Origin: Acanthaster planci
Taxonomy: Eukaryota > Echinodermata > Asteroidea > Valvatida > Acanthasteridae
DNA: 64,000 nucleotides
Assembly: GCF_001949145.1 (NCBI RefSeq)
Contig: NW_019091408.1
Location: 314,702 to 378,701, forward strand
Reading direction: 5' to 3'
Position 1 is the first letter of the stretch, and every line of letters begins with the position of its first letter. The position numbers and the translations under genes are program-made. Positions 40,201 to 49,800 of this stretch are shown piece by piece. The notes below the pieces were generated by a model. The model had not been told where the DNA came from and made no database searches. It saw only the letters and a program-made list of their open reading frames with translations.

Positions 40201-42915
40201 CTCGTACCTGTGACAACTAATTAAGGAATTTACTTATAAATTCATGCTTACCAACCTGTCACTGCATACAATGAAAATCCTGGTGTGTCAATAAATGGAC
40301 CATGGTGCTGTGAACCCAGAACCACACAACTGTGCATCAGATGCACTCTCATGAATGAGCTGCCATACATACAATCAATGGAGTGGATTAAGGCTTTCAG
40401 GGTTTTAAGACAATTAAGCAAGTGAAGAAAGATGCATGTACATGTATAGGTTTATCATTAACTGTATAAATGGGCCCAAGTTATGCCACTGACATGAACC
40501 CAGGACTTGTGAAAAGGAAGTCAGGTGCTCTACCGGTGATGGATTACTGTTTGAAATGTTGCAGCTTTCGTGGATAAAAAACAAAATGGATACAATTCCA
40601 TCATTTCTTGGCGTGCTTCAATGAAGTGGACCAGCTGCTCACAGAGGTGTGACAGAAGGCGGTCCTCGGGATTTGAACCCTGGTGGCCCATCTCTTTGCC
40701 CCGTAGTTCCACGCGGCGGACGTCACTCATCGCTGAGGAGAACAGCCACTTGCCCGATTGCTGTTTGGAAAATGGCAAAAGGAAAAGTAATGGACAAATG
40801 ATGTGTCACTATAACATTGTAGCTATTGGCTGTCTGACCCATCTGTCGCAGGTCTGCAATAACATAGTCAAGGTAAACTAAAAGGGGACCACACAAGGCA
40901 CTTTTTCAATAAGCAATTAATATACCTTGGTGCACCATCTAATGACATCGGGCTTTTCATGTGATGTTAATTTGGCAATTTACTTATAAAAGTGTAGCTT
41001 GTTTCTGAAATTGCAAAAGCCTTAAAAAGTTGTCTGAAAAAAATTATGCTGAAATGAAACTAGGGTATATTGTTATATTATACTCAGACTTACTAATGAC
41101 TGGAAACTGACAACTGATTCATGTGAATTTGCCACAGTCATATTTTTCTTTATTCAACTAAATGTGCCGGTTACCAAAATTTGGCAAAGCCAGACACGGA
41201 ATCAAATTTTTGTGGGTGCACCAGAACCAACTTAGCGGGTGCACCAGACCCAGACCTAAGTTAAAACAACAATTGAAGTGGGGTATCCCTTACTAGTTTC
41301 TGTGGGTGCACCTGACCCAGGCCTGAATACTGGAGCAAATGTCCTAAACCAGCTAAAATCAGCAGGTGCACGAGACCCAGACCCAAGATAAACCAGATTA
41401 CATTAAATGCAAAAGGGGGAAGGAAGTACACGTACATAAAGTTTACAAGTCGGAATGCAGGTGTGTTTCCACCAATGTTAAATATTTGGTCGGGAGTTAC
41501 AATATAAAGCACGTTATTTTAGATGCCAAAGGTATCAAGGAAGTAAATTTATGTATATATAAAGTCTATAAGATGGAGTGCAGGTGTGTTCCCACCAATG
41601 TTGAACATTTGGTCGGGAGCATAGCTTATAATAGCTTAGAGGCATTTCAAACTGCGGTGTGTTTCTTAAAACATTTCCCTTGAGTCACCCAAAGTTGTGA
41701 TGTGGATAAATCCATTGGAACTAAAGTATGGAAAAGATCACAGTGCCTCATGGAAACCTTGTGGCTACTTACCCGCCCAAACCACTTCTGCTCAAAGAAA
41801 GCCAGGTGCATGTAGGTTTTCTCGGCCGATGCTAGGACAGACAAGGCACTGACCAAGCCTGCCCAGAGACTGGTGGGATGGGAGCGGATTGCCTCCTTCT
41901 CCTGGTCCTAAACAAGGGAAAAAAGAAAGCATTGACCAATCAACTTCAATTTGACCTTGAACAGCTTGCTGGCACACAAGCAATTATATGGTCCAATTTT
42001 GGGGTGGGGCTATTTATTTTAGTACTGTAAGCGTATGTTCCATTACTTCCCTCGTGCTTACTCGGGAAAGCACATCTGTGTTCGATTTGACACTCAACTG
42101 ACTTTTCATGCTTATTCAGGCCTGACCTAAGTAACCGGCCTGCTGAGCTGGTTACTGAGGTAAGTATCCCATAATGCAGTGAAAAAAACATGGTGGCTTT
42201 CTAATAGTTGAACGATACGAAGGGAAGTTGCTGTTGTAACCTTATTTAGAAAAATCTCTGCAGGAAGACGTTAATTTGCTCATAGTCAAGTGAGTTGTGC
42301 AAAATTATGGCCAGATATATGTCCTTTTATTCCCCCTTACTTTCGGTAGCTCAAATCTGTGCGGAAAATTTTAATCTTCTTGGGCACCTTGGGTAACTAA
42401 AGATTATTCGTTTACTCTCATGTATTTCGCATGTGCAACTTTCTCACGAGTAAACGTGGGTGACTTATCAAGTACGCTCTTCATTTGCATTAGAATGAAC
42501 AACCTCAGCTCTTTGTTTTCATGCCTGAAATATTCATATAGTATTTCAGTGTGCCATTCTGATGAAAATGGGCATCATGTGGATGAAAAATGTGGAGGAC
42601 TCCTCTTGATTTGCCTTATAAATATAAAATTCCTTCCAGAGGTACACAAGTGGATCTGGTAACTTAATCTCATTTGGTCCTGTCACAGTTTTTCTTGACC
42701 ATTTTGGAGCAATGATGTGAATTGCTTACTGCAATCCTTACCACCAGTTCTTTAGATCTGTCGAATGCAAAGTGGCTGATGGCAGTGAAGTACATCTCCA
42801 GGAACTGTTGCTCCTGGGGCAGAATGTGGTGAGGGCCTCCAGTGGAAGCGGAGAGAGATGAAGAGGTCGCAAAGGATTCCTCCATCTCACCTGTGTTGAT
42901 GGATCTGACGTCCAT
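34218..42915 (-). CDS. KICS2: KICSTOR subunit 2 (C12orf66 orthologue)
   Basis: KICSTOR tethers GATOR1 to lysosomes and so restrains mTORC1 when nutrients are low. Exons in transcript order: 42742-42915, 41773-41907, 40594-40760, 40121-40207, 39514-39706, 38948-39046, 38288-38382, 37592-37757, 36731-36823, 34832-34943, 34218-34297; 467 codons with stop, all junctions in phase. Family matches include LASAEKTYMHLAFFEQK, LLSHLCEQLVHFIEARQEM, FHHPILSSI, FSLYFHEML, ISLVFDTRGSEDTYKGHGYHHP, RPVHLWPNLIM, VIIFEAKKSERD and KLFASL near the C terminus. The length is close to the human protein (about 445). The start is the first in-frame ATG after a stop; a possible acceptor 13 bp upstream of it suggests a separate 5' UTR exon. 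Intron 3 looks U12-type. Confidence 0.92.
34670..34690. repeat. Perfect 21-bp palindrome (C6/G6)
   Basis: TACACCCCCC, a central T, then GGGGGGTGTA, in the last KICS2 intron. The G6 and C6 runs make a very stable hairpin. Confidence 0.75.
35070..35168 (+). mobile_element. Possible retroelement integrase fragment (copy 1)
   Basis: An open plus-strand stretch reads QQWVVPETCRRRVDV followed by NPPTQ. This resembles the start of the H2C2 zinc-finger region of Ty3/Gypsy integrases. It ends at a donor-like CAG|GTATGC and lies antisense in KICS2 intron 10. A second copy is at 35997. Homology is from memory of the motif only. Confidence 0.35.
35997..36170 (+). mobile_element. Possible retroelement fragment (copy 2) joined to LTR-like sequence
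   Basis: Repeats the 35115-35168 segment (VVPETCRYRVDV, NPPTQ) with about 85% identity by eye. It then continues through AATAAA (36070) into TTTATTCTGTCAACTGG, which looks like the 3' end of an LTR. No full element, long terminal repeat pair or other pol domain is present. Confidence 0.3.
36924..37094. mobile_element. MITE with GTGTAARTGCCTTCAATCG inverted ends
   Basis: The left end GTGTAAGTGCCTTCAATCG and the reverse complement of the right end (GTGTAAATGCCTTCAATCG) match over about 24 bp, extending to GGAC. The element is 171 bp and lies in KICS2 intron 8. I saw no second copy in the window. Confidence 0.65.
38735..38850 (-). mobile_element. tRNA-derived SINE-like element
   Basis: Contains TGCTCAAGGACACATGGCCA, then GGATTCCAAGCCC (B-box complement) and TTCTAACCACTAGACCA (A-box-half complement), an arrangement typical of reversed tRNA-headed SINEs in marine animals. 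It lies in KICS2 intron 6. Confidence 0.5.
40208..40593 (-). other. Probable U12-type (minor spliceosome) intron, KICS2 intron 3
   Basis: The donor is GAATT|GTATCCATTT, matching the U12 5' splice site GTATCCTTT at the first six positions. Just before the acceptor, TTCCTTAAT matches the U12 branch consensus TTCCTTRAY completely, 12-13 nt from the terminal CACAG. There is no long polypyrimidine tract. Splicing here restores MELYEKLCYLG in phase. Confidence 0.8.
41205..41395. repeat. Degenerate tandem GGGTGCACCAGACCCAG repeats
   Basis: Four imperfect copies of GGTGCACCAGACCCAGACC occur near 41213, 41236, 41303 and 41363 in KICS2 intron 2. Confidence 0.55.
41420..41630. repeat. Direct tandem duplication, unit about 125 bp
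   Basis: The block TATAAAGTYTAYAAG followed by GCAGGTGTGTTYCCACCAATG and ATTTGGTCGGGAG appears at about 41435-41498 and 41560-41621, in KICS2 intron 2 directly after the GGTGCACC repeats. Confidence 0.65.
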
Positions 42916-43004
42916 GGAGGTCTTGTGTCTGTTGCAGAGTTCAAAACTTATTGAGGCTCAGGAAAGAATATGTATCAACAAGTCTTAAAAATGACCCACA
43001 TTCC

Positions 43005-43085
43005 GTACCTACCCTTAGAACGTTGGGGCCACTTGCACTAACAAGAATTGATGCAATAAGCCCTATAGTTTTAGGGGTAACCTAC
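43005..43085. mobile_element. Small palindromic element, TACCCCTAGAAC family, copy 1
   Basis: The left end TACCCTTAGAACGTTGGGG and right end CCCTATAGTTTTAGGGGTAA are imperfect inverted repeats, about 80 bp apart. Related to 43567-43647. Confidence 0.45.
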
Positions 43086-43566
43086 CTTTTTTCAGACAAA
43101 TTAAGTTTTCCTCTGTTGATTGGACTAGTCCTCAATGAAAATAGATGTACAAGACAAGGTGGAAATTATTGTTTGGCAGCAAGTGTACCGTGGCTGAATA
43201 TAGAATTCTTGCTGCTTTGGCTGTCCAGAATTTGGGTCTACAAAATATTGATAGAAATGACAACTTTATTGCCTACAATTTCTATAACAAGTAGTAGGAG
43301 CCTACTGAAAGTACGAGGCCCAGCACTACTGATACTATAATTTGTACAAAGTAGCAGGCCCAAGGTACAACTGCCATTCATGCCATTATGTCAACACCTA
43401 GCCCAGGTTGGACAGCATCTTCCTTAACTTGCAATGAACATCATGGGTCTCAGTTCATCCTGCCGTGTGAAATTTTTACGACCTTTTTTTCACACTGGTA
43501 CACGTACCTGATAGAGGTACCTGATCTCTGGAATTAAGCCAAATGCTAGGTTGAGAAAAAATAAAT

Positions 43567-43647
43567 GTGTACCCCTAGAACTCTGGGCTTCATCATCTGC
43601 CATGCACCCAGGCAGTGGATGAAAAACCCCAGCGTTCTAGGGGTAAC
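43567..43647. mobile_element. Small palindromic element, TACCCCTAGAAC family, copy 2
   Basis: Left TACCCCTAGAACTCTGGG pairs with right CCCAGCGTTCTAGGGGTA, and the complementarity continues inward (CATCATCTGCC against GGCAGTGGATG). The whole 81-bp unit is a long hairpin. Confidence 0.6.
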
Positions 43648-44193
43648 CTAGTAATTATGTCCTTGGGTGACGTGTTTGTAGAAAATATATCACAATTACA
43701 CGCTTCCATCAAGAATATCCTGCACATCTGTCCAATAAAGTGTGAACAAAATGTCAAAAACTTTCTGCCGTGGTGATCTTTGTGCGATTACTCAATTGTA
43801 CTCCTTCCTTTATTCCTTCCATTCCTTCCTTCATGGTTGTACATACATGTACGTTGTGGAGGATCATTTCAAAAGGGAAAATAGGCCTTTTGTTGGAAAT
43901 TTCATACAGGATTGACCAATCGTGTAAGCAACTGGGTGACGTAGCACCACAAGTGTAGCCTGGAGACTTGCCTTGCCAAGTATATAGTAAGGCAAGTCAC
44001 ATCACCAGGCCAAATTAATCATGCTTGTGGGACTAGTGATTGTGTAATGAATGATGTCACTGTCTGGTCATGGGGGTAAATTGAGGGGGGTGGCGTCCAG
44101 GCCTGTAATGCCTCACTTTTTTGGGGGTCTAATGAATCATCCCCCCACTTTTATGGTGAAAAAAAAATAATTAAGACGGATTGTAAAATGTTT

Positions 44194-44372
44194 GGAAAGA
44201 GTTCCATGTATGGACAACACTAATTTCCTTAATGTTATCAGCCATCAGAAAGTGATAAAATCCTCAAAAGTGAAATTTAGCAGAGAAAATTGCGAAGCAT
44301 TTACTTGGAAAACACTTTCGGCCAAGTCTCATAGGTTTGTGCAGAGGAGTATCAACTGTTGTCTGTATACAT
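44194..44372. mobile_element. MITE family 1, copy B
   Basis: Starts GGAAAGAGTTCCATGTATGG and ends ACTGTTGTCTGTATAC. The internal CATCAGAAAGTGATAA, GCATTTACTTGGAAA and TCTCATAGGTTTGTGC are shared with copies A and C. Confidence 0.65.
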
Positions 44373-44406
44373 TGTATATGCATGGGCATGGAGGTAGGAA
44401 AAGTGG

Positions 44407-44575
44407 GGAAAGAGTTCCATACACGAACAACACTAATTTTCCTTTAAATTGTTACAACTGCCGGGAAGTGATTTTAGCTAAGAAAATTCTGAAGCATTTA
44501 TTTAGAAACCACCTAGATTTTTCAGACAAGTCTCATAGGTTTGTGCACAGCGTCTCAAGTGTTGTCTGTATATTG
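44407..44575. mobile_element. MITE family 1, copy C
   Basis: Starts GGAAAGAGTTCCATACACG and ends AGTGTTGTCTGTATA. Same orientation as copy B and only 35 bp from it, so the two may be a tandem pair. Confidence 0.65.
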
Positions 44576-44785
44576 TCAATAAAGAGGGAACTTTTTTCCA
44601 AGGACTTTTTGGACCGTACCATCCAGGAACCAAATTGTATTCAATTGGCTCCCTCGCTCTCCAAAAGGGAGAACAATTGAAAAAGTAAAAAAAGATCATA
44701 AATGTGTCGTTTTGATGTAAAATTCTGCATTTCTGCAGGAATGTAATACATAAATGGCAAGAGGCAGTACAGATGAGCTATGTAG

Positions 44786-45525
44786 NNNNNNNNNNNNNNN
44801 NNNNNNNNNNNNNNNNNNNNNNNNNNNNNNNNNNNNNNNNNNNNNNNNNNNNNNNNNNNNNNNNNNNNNNNNNNNNNNNNNNNNNNNNNNNNNNNNNNNN
44901 NNNNNNNNNNNNNNNNNNNNNNNNNNNNNNNNNNNNNNNNNNNNNNNNNNNNNNNNNNNNNNNNNNNNNNNNNNNNNNNNNNNNNNNNNNNNNNNNNNNN
45001 NNNNNNNNNNNNNNNNNNNNNNNNNNNNNNNNNNNNNNNNNNNNNNNNNNNNNNNNNNNNNNNNNNNNNNNNNNNNNNNNNNNNNNNNNNNNNNNNNNNN
45101 NNNNNNNNNNNNNNNNNNNNNNNNNNNNNNNNNNNNNNNNNNNNNNNNNNNNNNNNNNNNNNNNNNNNNNNNNNNNNNNNNNNNNNNNNNNNNNNNNNNN
45201 NNNNNNNNNNNNNNNNNNNNNNNNNNNNNNNNNNNNNNNNNNNNNNNNNNNNNNNNNNNNNNNNNNNNNNNNNNNNNNNNNNNNNNNNNNNNNNNNNNNN
45301 NNNNNNNNNNNNNNNNNNNNNNNNNNNNNNNNNNNNNNNNNNNNNNNNNNNNNNNNNNNNNNNNNNNNNNNNNNNNNNNNNNNNNNNNNNNNNNNNNNNN
45401 NNNNNNNNNNNNNNNNNNNNNNNNNNNNNNNNNNNNNNNNNNNNNNNNNNNNNNNNNNNNNNNNNNNNNNNNNNNNNNNNNNNNNNNNNNNNNNNNNNNN
45501 NNNNNNNNNNNNNNNNNNNNNNNNN
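44786..45525. other. Assembly gap (740 N)
   Basis: Run of N between KICS2 and DCAF13. It could hide noncoding 5' exons. ORFs spanning it are artefacts. Single Ns also occur at 46111 and 51860. Confidence 0.98.
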
Positions 45526-46302
45526 AAAATTGGAAAGAGATGTTAATCTATTGGAATATAGTGAAAACAGGATCCGTTTAGCATTTTCATATCCGAAGAT
45601 ATGGAAGCTTCAATTTGTTTACTACATTGTTTACTACACTATAAATTAGTAAACAAATGCTGTCGTAAATAACTCATTAATCGTAATCCCAATTTTAATC
45701 CAATTTCAAGTCAGGGTGATTCATCAGTTTTTCATTGATATTATGAAGTTTGAACTGTAAAATTGGGGCTCATTACAACCAATTGAGGAAAAACGTAAAT
45801 AGCCGCGTTTCCATGACAACCCTATTTGTAAACAAAATTCCACACATAGATTTATGTGTACAACATACACTGTGCATACAATTTTGTTGATTCAAAAAAG
45901 AACGGCTGAAAATAAATGAGCAACAGAGATGTTTTCTGTGACTCAATTTGTTTATCATTTTGTTTACTGCTGTAAACACACAAAATGTGGCACTACTTTA
46001 ACCATGATCTCCATTAAGAAAAAGAACGAAAAATTCCCATTTTCAGAAAATTCAAATCGCCATATCTCAGCAACGCCTCGACCAAATACAGACATATTGG
46101 TATCAATGTGNCTTACATGGGCGCTGCCATCTTGGAATTATGAGGAATTGTGGGGTTTATTGGTTATTTGATTTTTACAGAGAGGGGTGGCCATCAAAAC
46201 TGTTCTTAGAGTTTTATATTTAAGATTTTAAATTCAATGTAAATTACCATTAATACTTAGAACATGTTATCTTAGTAGGAAAAACGTTTTTTTAAGGAAA
46301 AT

Positions 46303-46804
46303 TTGAGGGACTGCTTTCTCCATTTTGTTTCAAATATGTTATCAGTTTGTGAGCTTACACCCCTACGCACTAACTGGAGCAACTTTAAGCGTATTCAATT
46401 CAACACGACATCGTTGCAACGTGCACAAGCTCCCCACGCCGTACATTCGCACACTTGTGTAGGGCCAGGCCTCTCATTATTTTGCGGATATCGAAGAGGT
46501 GCAGCCGTGGTTTCACCGAACAAAACAGTTTTGGAACTTAAGTTAAGAAGCTCTCTTCGTATGTTTACTTTTATGGGGACCCTGACTGAGAAGTTTTGGT
46601 TTGGACGCTGAATATCTTTTCCTACTTGTTCCTACCTCCATGATCTAAACCGTAACGTCCACCACATTCGCAATTCAGTGATGAAGCCAGTTTGTCTTTA
46701 CAAAATGTGAAAGAACTGTCACAGTTGTACGTGCTGAAATTGTAGAATTTTTGCATTCTCAGCTGCAGCCTGTCGAAATTATAATTTATATTAAATAACT
46801 CAAG
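46303..46804 (+). promoter_or_regulatory. Candidate DCAF13 promoter and 5' UTR
   Basis: CpG dinucleotides are relatively frequent here (CTACGCAC, CACGACATCGTTGCAACGTG, CACGCCG), unlike the flanks, directly upstream of the DCAF13 start. KICS2 is transcribed away on the other strand, so the region could serve both genes. No core element is clear. Confidence 0.35.
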
Positions 46805-49800
46805 ATGAAGGTGAAGGTGTTGAGTCGCAATCCCAACAATTACATCCGTGAGACAAAGAATGATATTCACAGAGGTAAACAAGATAAATTTGTCTGGAAT
46901 AGACACGTAGCTTAGGCCTACATGGACATCACTTGATGCCTGCCTGTGCACAAAACCTATGGGATTTGCCTGAAAATTCCTAGTGTTTTCTAAGTAAATG
47001 CTTCAATGTTTTCCTTGCTAAATTTGACCTTTTAGGACATGTTATTACATTCTGGTGGCCAGTAAACCACTCAGTGAAAGGGAAAATTAGTGATTTCCGC
47101 ATGGAACTCTTACCCTTTCTCGTAATTATCTTCTTTCTTTTTTATTTTATTTTCCCATAAGTAACATTTAAGGCAGTAGGACTGGCATATTGGACCGTCG
47201 ACCATGAATGGTTCCAGATACATGTACATGTAGCTTTCATGCTCGTACATGCTTTGCTTTCACACTTGTTATACATGTACTAACACAACTGACGTAACTG
47301 AATTTGTAGGCCAGCATGTTGTTTTGGGGACATTTACTTCGACAAATCTTCGTTTGGTTCCATGGTTACAAATCTTCATTAGGAAAATGCTCAGTTGTGT
47401 CAGTCACTCTGTTGTGTGAATTTTGTAATTATCATTTCGGACAGAGTTCCATACACGGACATCACTTGACATCCTGTGCACAAACCCTGTGAGACTAGTC
47501 TAAACAATTATATTTTCTATGTAGACACTTCAATATTTTCCCTGCTAAGTTTGACATTTTTAAGGGTAGCAGTATGTTATCACTTCCTGGTGGCTGATAT
47601 ATCACCTCAGGGAAAAATGAGTAATGTCCATGAAACTCTTACCATCAATTCAATGCTGACTGTATGAAAAAAATCAAATGTTGGAAAACCTCAGGAAAAA
47701 TGTACACTTCATGTATTTAACAAACAGAACAAAATAACCCCATTAATTTGTGATACTTATGATGTATCCTTGGCCCAAAAACCATGTAAACAACTGGTGA
47801 AGCCACTGTCTATGGGAGAACAGAATTTCAAGTGATTAGAGACCTTGAAGGAGAAAAAGTGGCCTCAAGATGCAACTTTTCCCCCCCCCCCGTTATTCCA
47901 CAGTTTTTCACCTTGTATTCTAGTTCCCAGAAACTATGATCCATCCTTGCATCCCTTTGAGGCACCCAGGGAGTACGTACGGGCACTGAATGCCACCAAG
48001 TTGGAGCGAGTCTTTGCCAAGCCCTTCTTGGGTGCCCTGGAGGGGCATACAGATGGTGTGCACTGCATGTTCAAGCACCCAGGCAGCCTCTCAACGCTCC
48101 TATCTGGGGGATGCGATGGACAGGTCAGAAATATTTCTCTCTCGGAAACACATTAAGGCCTGCATATATTTAGGATGTCAGTGGTAAAAATGATGGTCAC
48201 TGCTGGTTTTTGACACTGTCTGGTACATTCTTGGCATATAATAACGAAAAGCATATGGTTTGTATGCATCACTCTGAAAGGCAGTAAGCGAAGTTGCACT
48301 CGTGGTACGTCCTTCAATTGAATGTAGTTGGTCACAAACTTCAACTTTCCATTTGGGATTGACTCCAGGTCAAAATTTGGAACCTGCCGACCAGGAAATG
48401 TGAAAGAACAATCACTGCACACAGTGGTTTTGTGAGAGGAGTCTGCACCGACAGGAAGGCTGCAAGTATCTTCACAGTAAGTATGCAGTTGTCACTTTGT
48501 TCTTAAAGGCATAAAACCAGCAGAAGCCTCTTTTATATTAAACCAGTCAATCAATAATTGAAGGAAGTTTTTCATTTCAATTTGAGGTGGTTTTGTATTT
48601 GTGCAGAAGTCTTCAGGTTTTTATTTTCTCTGTTTTTTTTGTTTGTTTTAATTTTATTTTGTTCTAAGTTTGCGTTTCGGTATTTGTATGTTTTACTTTT
48701 TAAAACAATTACATTTGAAATTTATTTTCATTGTTTGCTTGTTTAATTTGTTGATATGTTTATGTCAGGCCCTTATAGGAGACCACCTATTGGTGAACAG
48801 GTTACCCTAGAAATAATTACTTGATAAAAGTAAGAAATAATTAATATAGAATTATTAAGATTATGGGAATGTCACCTTGTGAAATGTTCTTGTTTTGTGC
48901 AGGTAGGAGATGACCAGACAATCAAACAATGGAGTATGGTGCCACCTGAGTATGGCAAACAAGAAACACCTGTTAATACCATAATTGGAAAGGTATGTTA
49001 GTTTTTTTTCTTCAAGTTTTTCTTAAACTTGATTGAGTTCAACTAGTAAAAATATTTCTCTGCCATCCACAAGACCGAATCTATCTTTTTTGGCCACTTT
49101 TTTTTGGGGGGGGGTACCGACCTATAAGTAAGCCAGCTAATCTAACAGTTTCTCTTGAAACTGTTCCCATTCTTTGCTTTTTTCTTACTCCTTGGCCTTA
49201 GACAGTATTTCAGTCCATCGACCACCACTGGCACGATGCAAAGTTTGCTACCAGCGGTCAGCAGGTGGACATCTGGGATGAGCAGCGGACAGAGCCCCTG
49301 CGGTCATTCACCTGGGGGACGGACAGTATACACAGCGTGAAATTTAATCCCGTTGAGGTGAGGCAAGCTACGGCATGGGCATAACACTTGATCGAAAAAA
49401 AAAAAATTCTGACCCAAATCTTTCCAAGATCCTTCCAAATCCATCAGGAGGATTTGGTTGAAGAAGGTAGACAGTAGTCACTGTCAGGTTATCTTAACCA
49501 CTCGGTGCCTGGGTTCCCGGTACCGGGTACCTTGGGTTTGTATGCATAGCCGGCCTGCCCGAAATCAGACAGAGGAGCTGGGCCTTGTAACAAAAGACCG
49601 TACTCATAAAAAAAGACCAAGCTGCTGGAAAGTGCCAACACTTTTCAGCACAGAGTGCTAGCATTAGCGGAGGTAATCCGTCATTGTTTTTGAAATAGTT
49701 TACCACTGAGTGCGACATTTAGTGCCTGCGGATTATTAGTGGGGACAAAAGTGTTCCAGCTCTCCAGCGATGAGCAATACAGTACCGCTGCATGCTAATC

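Larger units (their letters stand above)
42916..46804. other. Region between divergent KICS2 and DCAF13
   Basis: Contains two small palindromic elements, a TTCC-rich microsatellite (43801-43834), two MITE family 1 copies, an assembly gap and, at 46303-46804, a moderately CpG-rich stretch just before the DCAF13 ATG. KICS2 5' UTR exons may lie here but cannot be placed. Confidence 0.5.

Noticed and set aside
40660-40685. Pol III B-box-like GGTTCAAATCC on the minus strand
   Set aside because: It lies inside KICS2 exon 3, encodes conserved-frame residues, and no A box or acceptor stem surrounds it.
44754-45581. Two overlapping ORFs of about 260 codons
   Set aside because: They consist almost wholly of the 740-N assembly gap.
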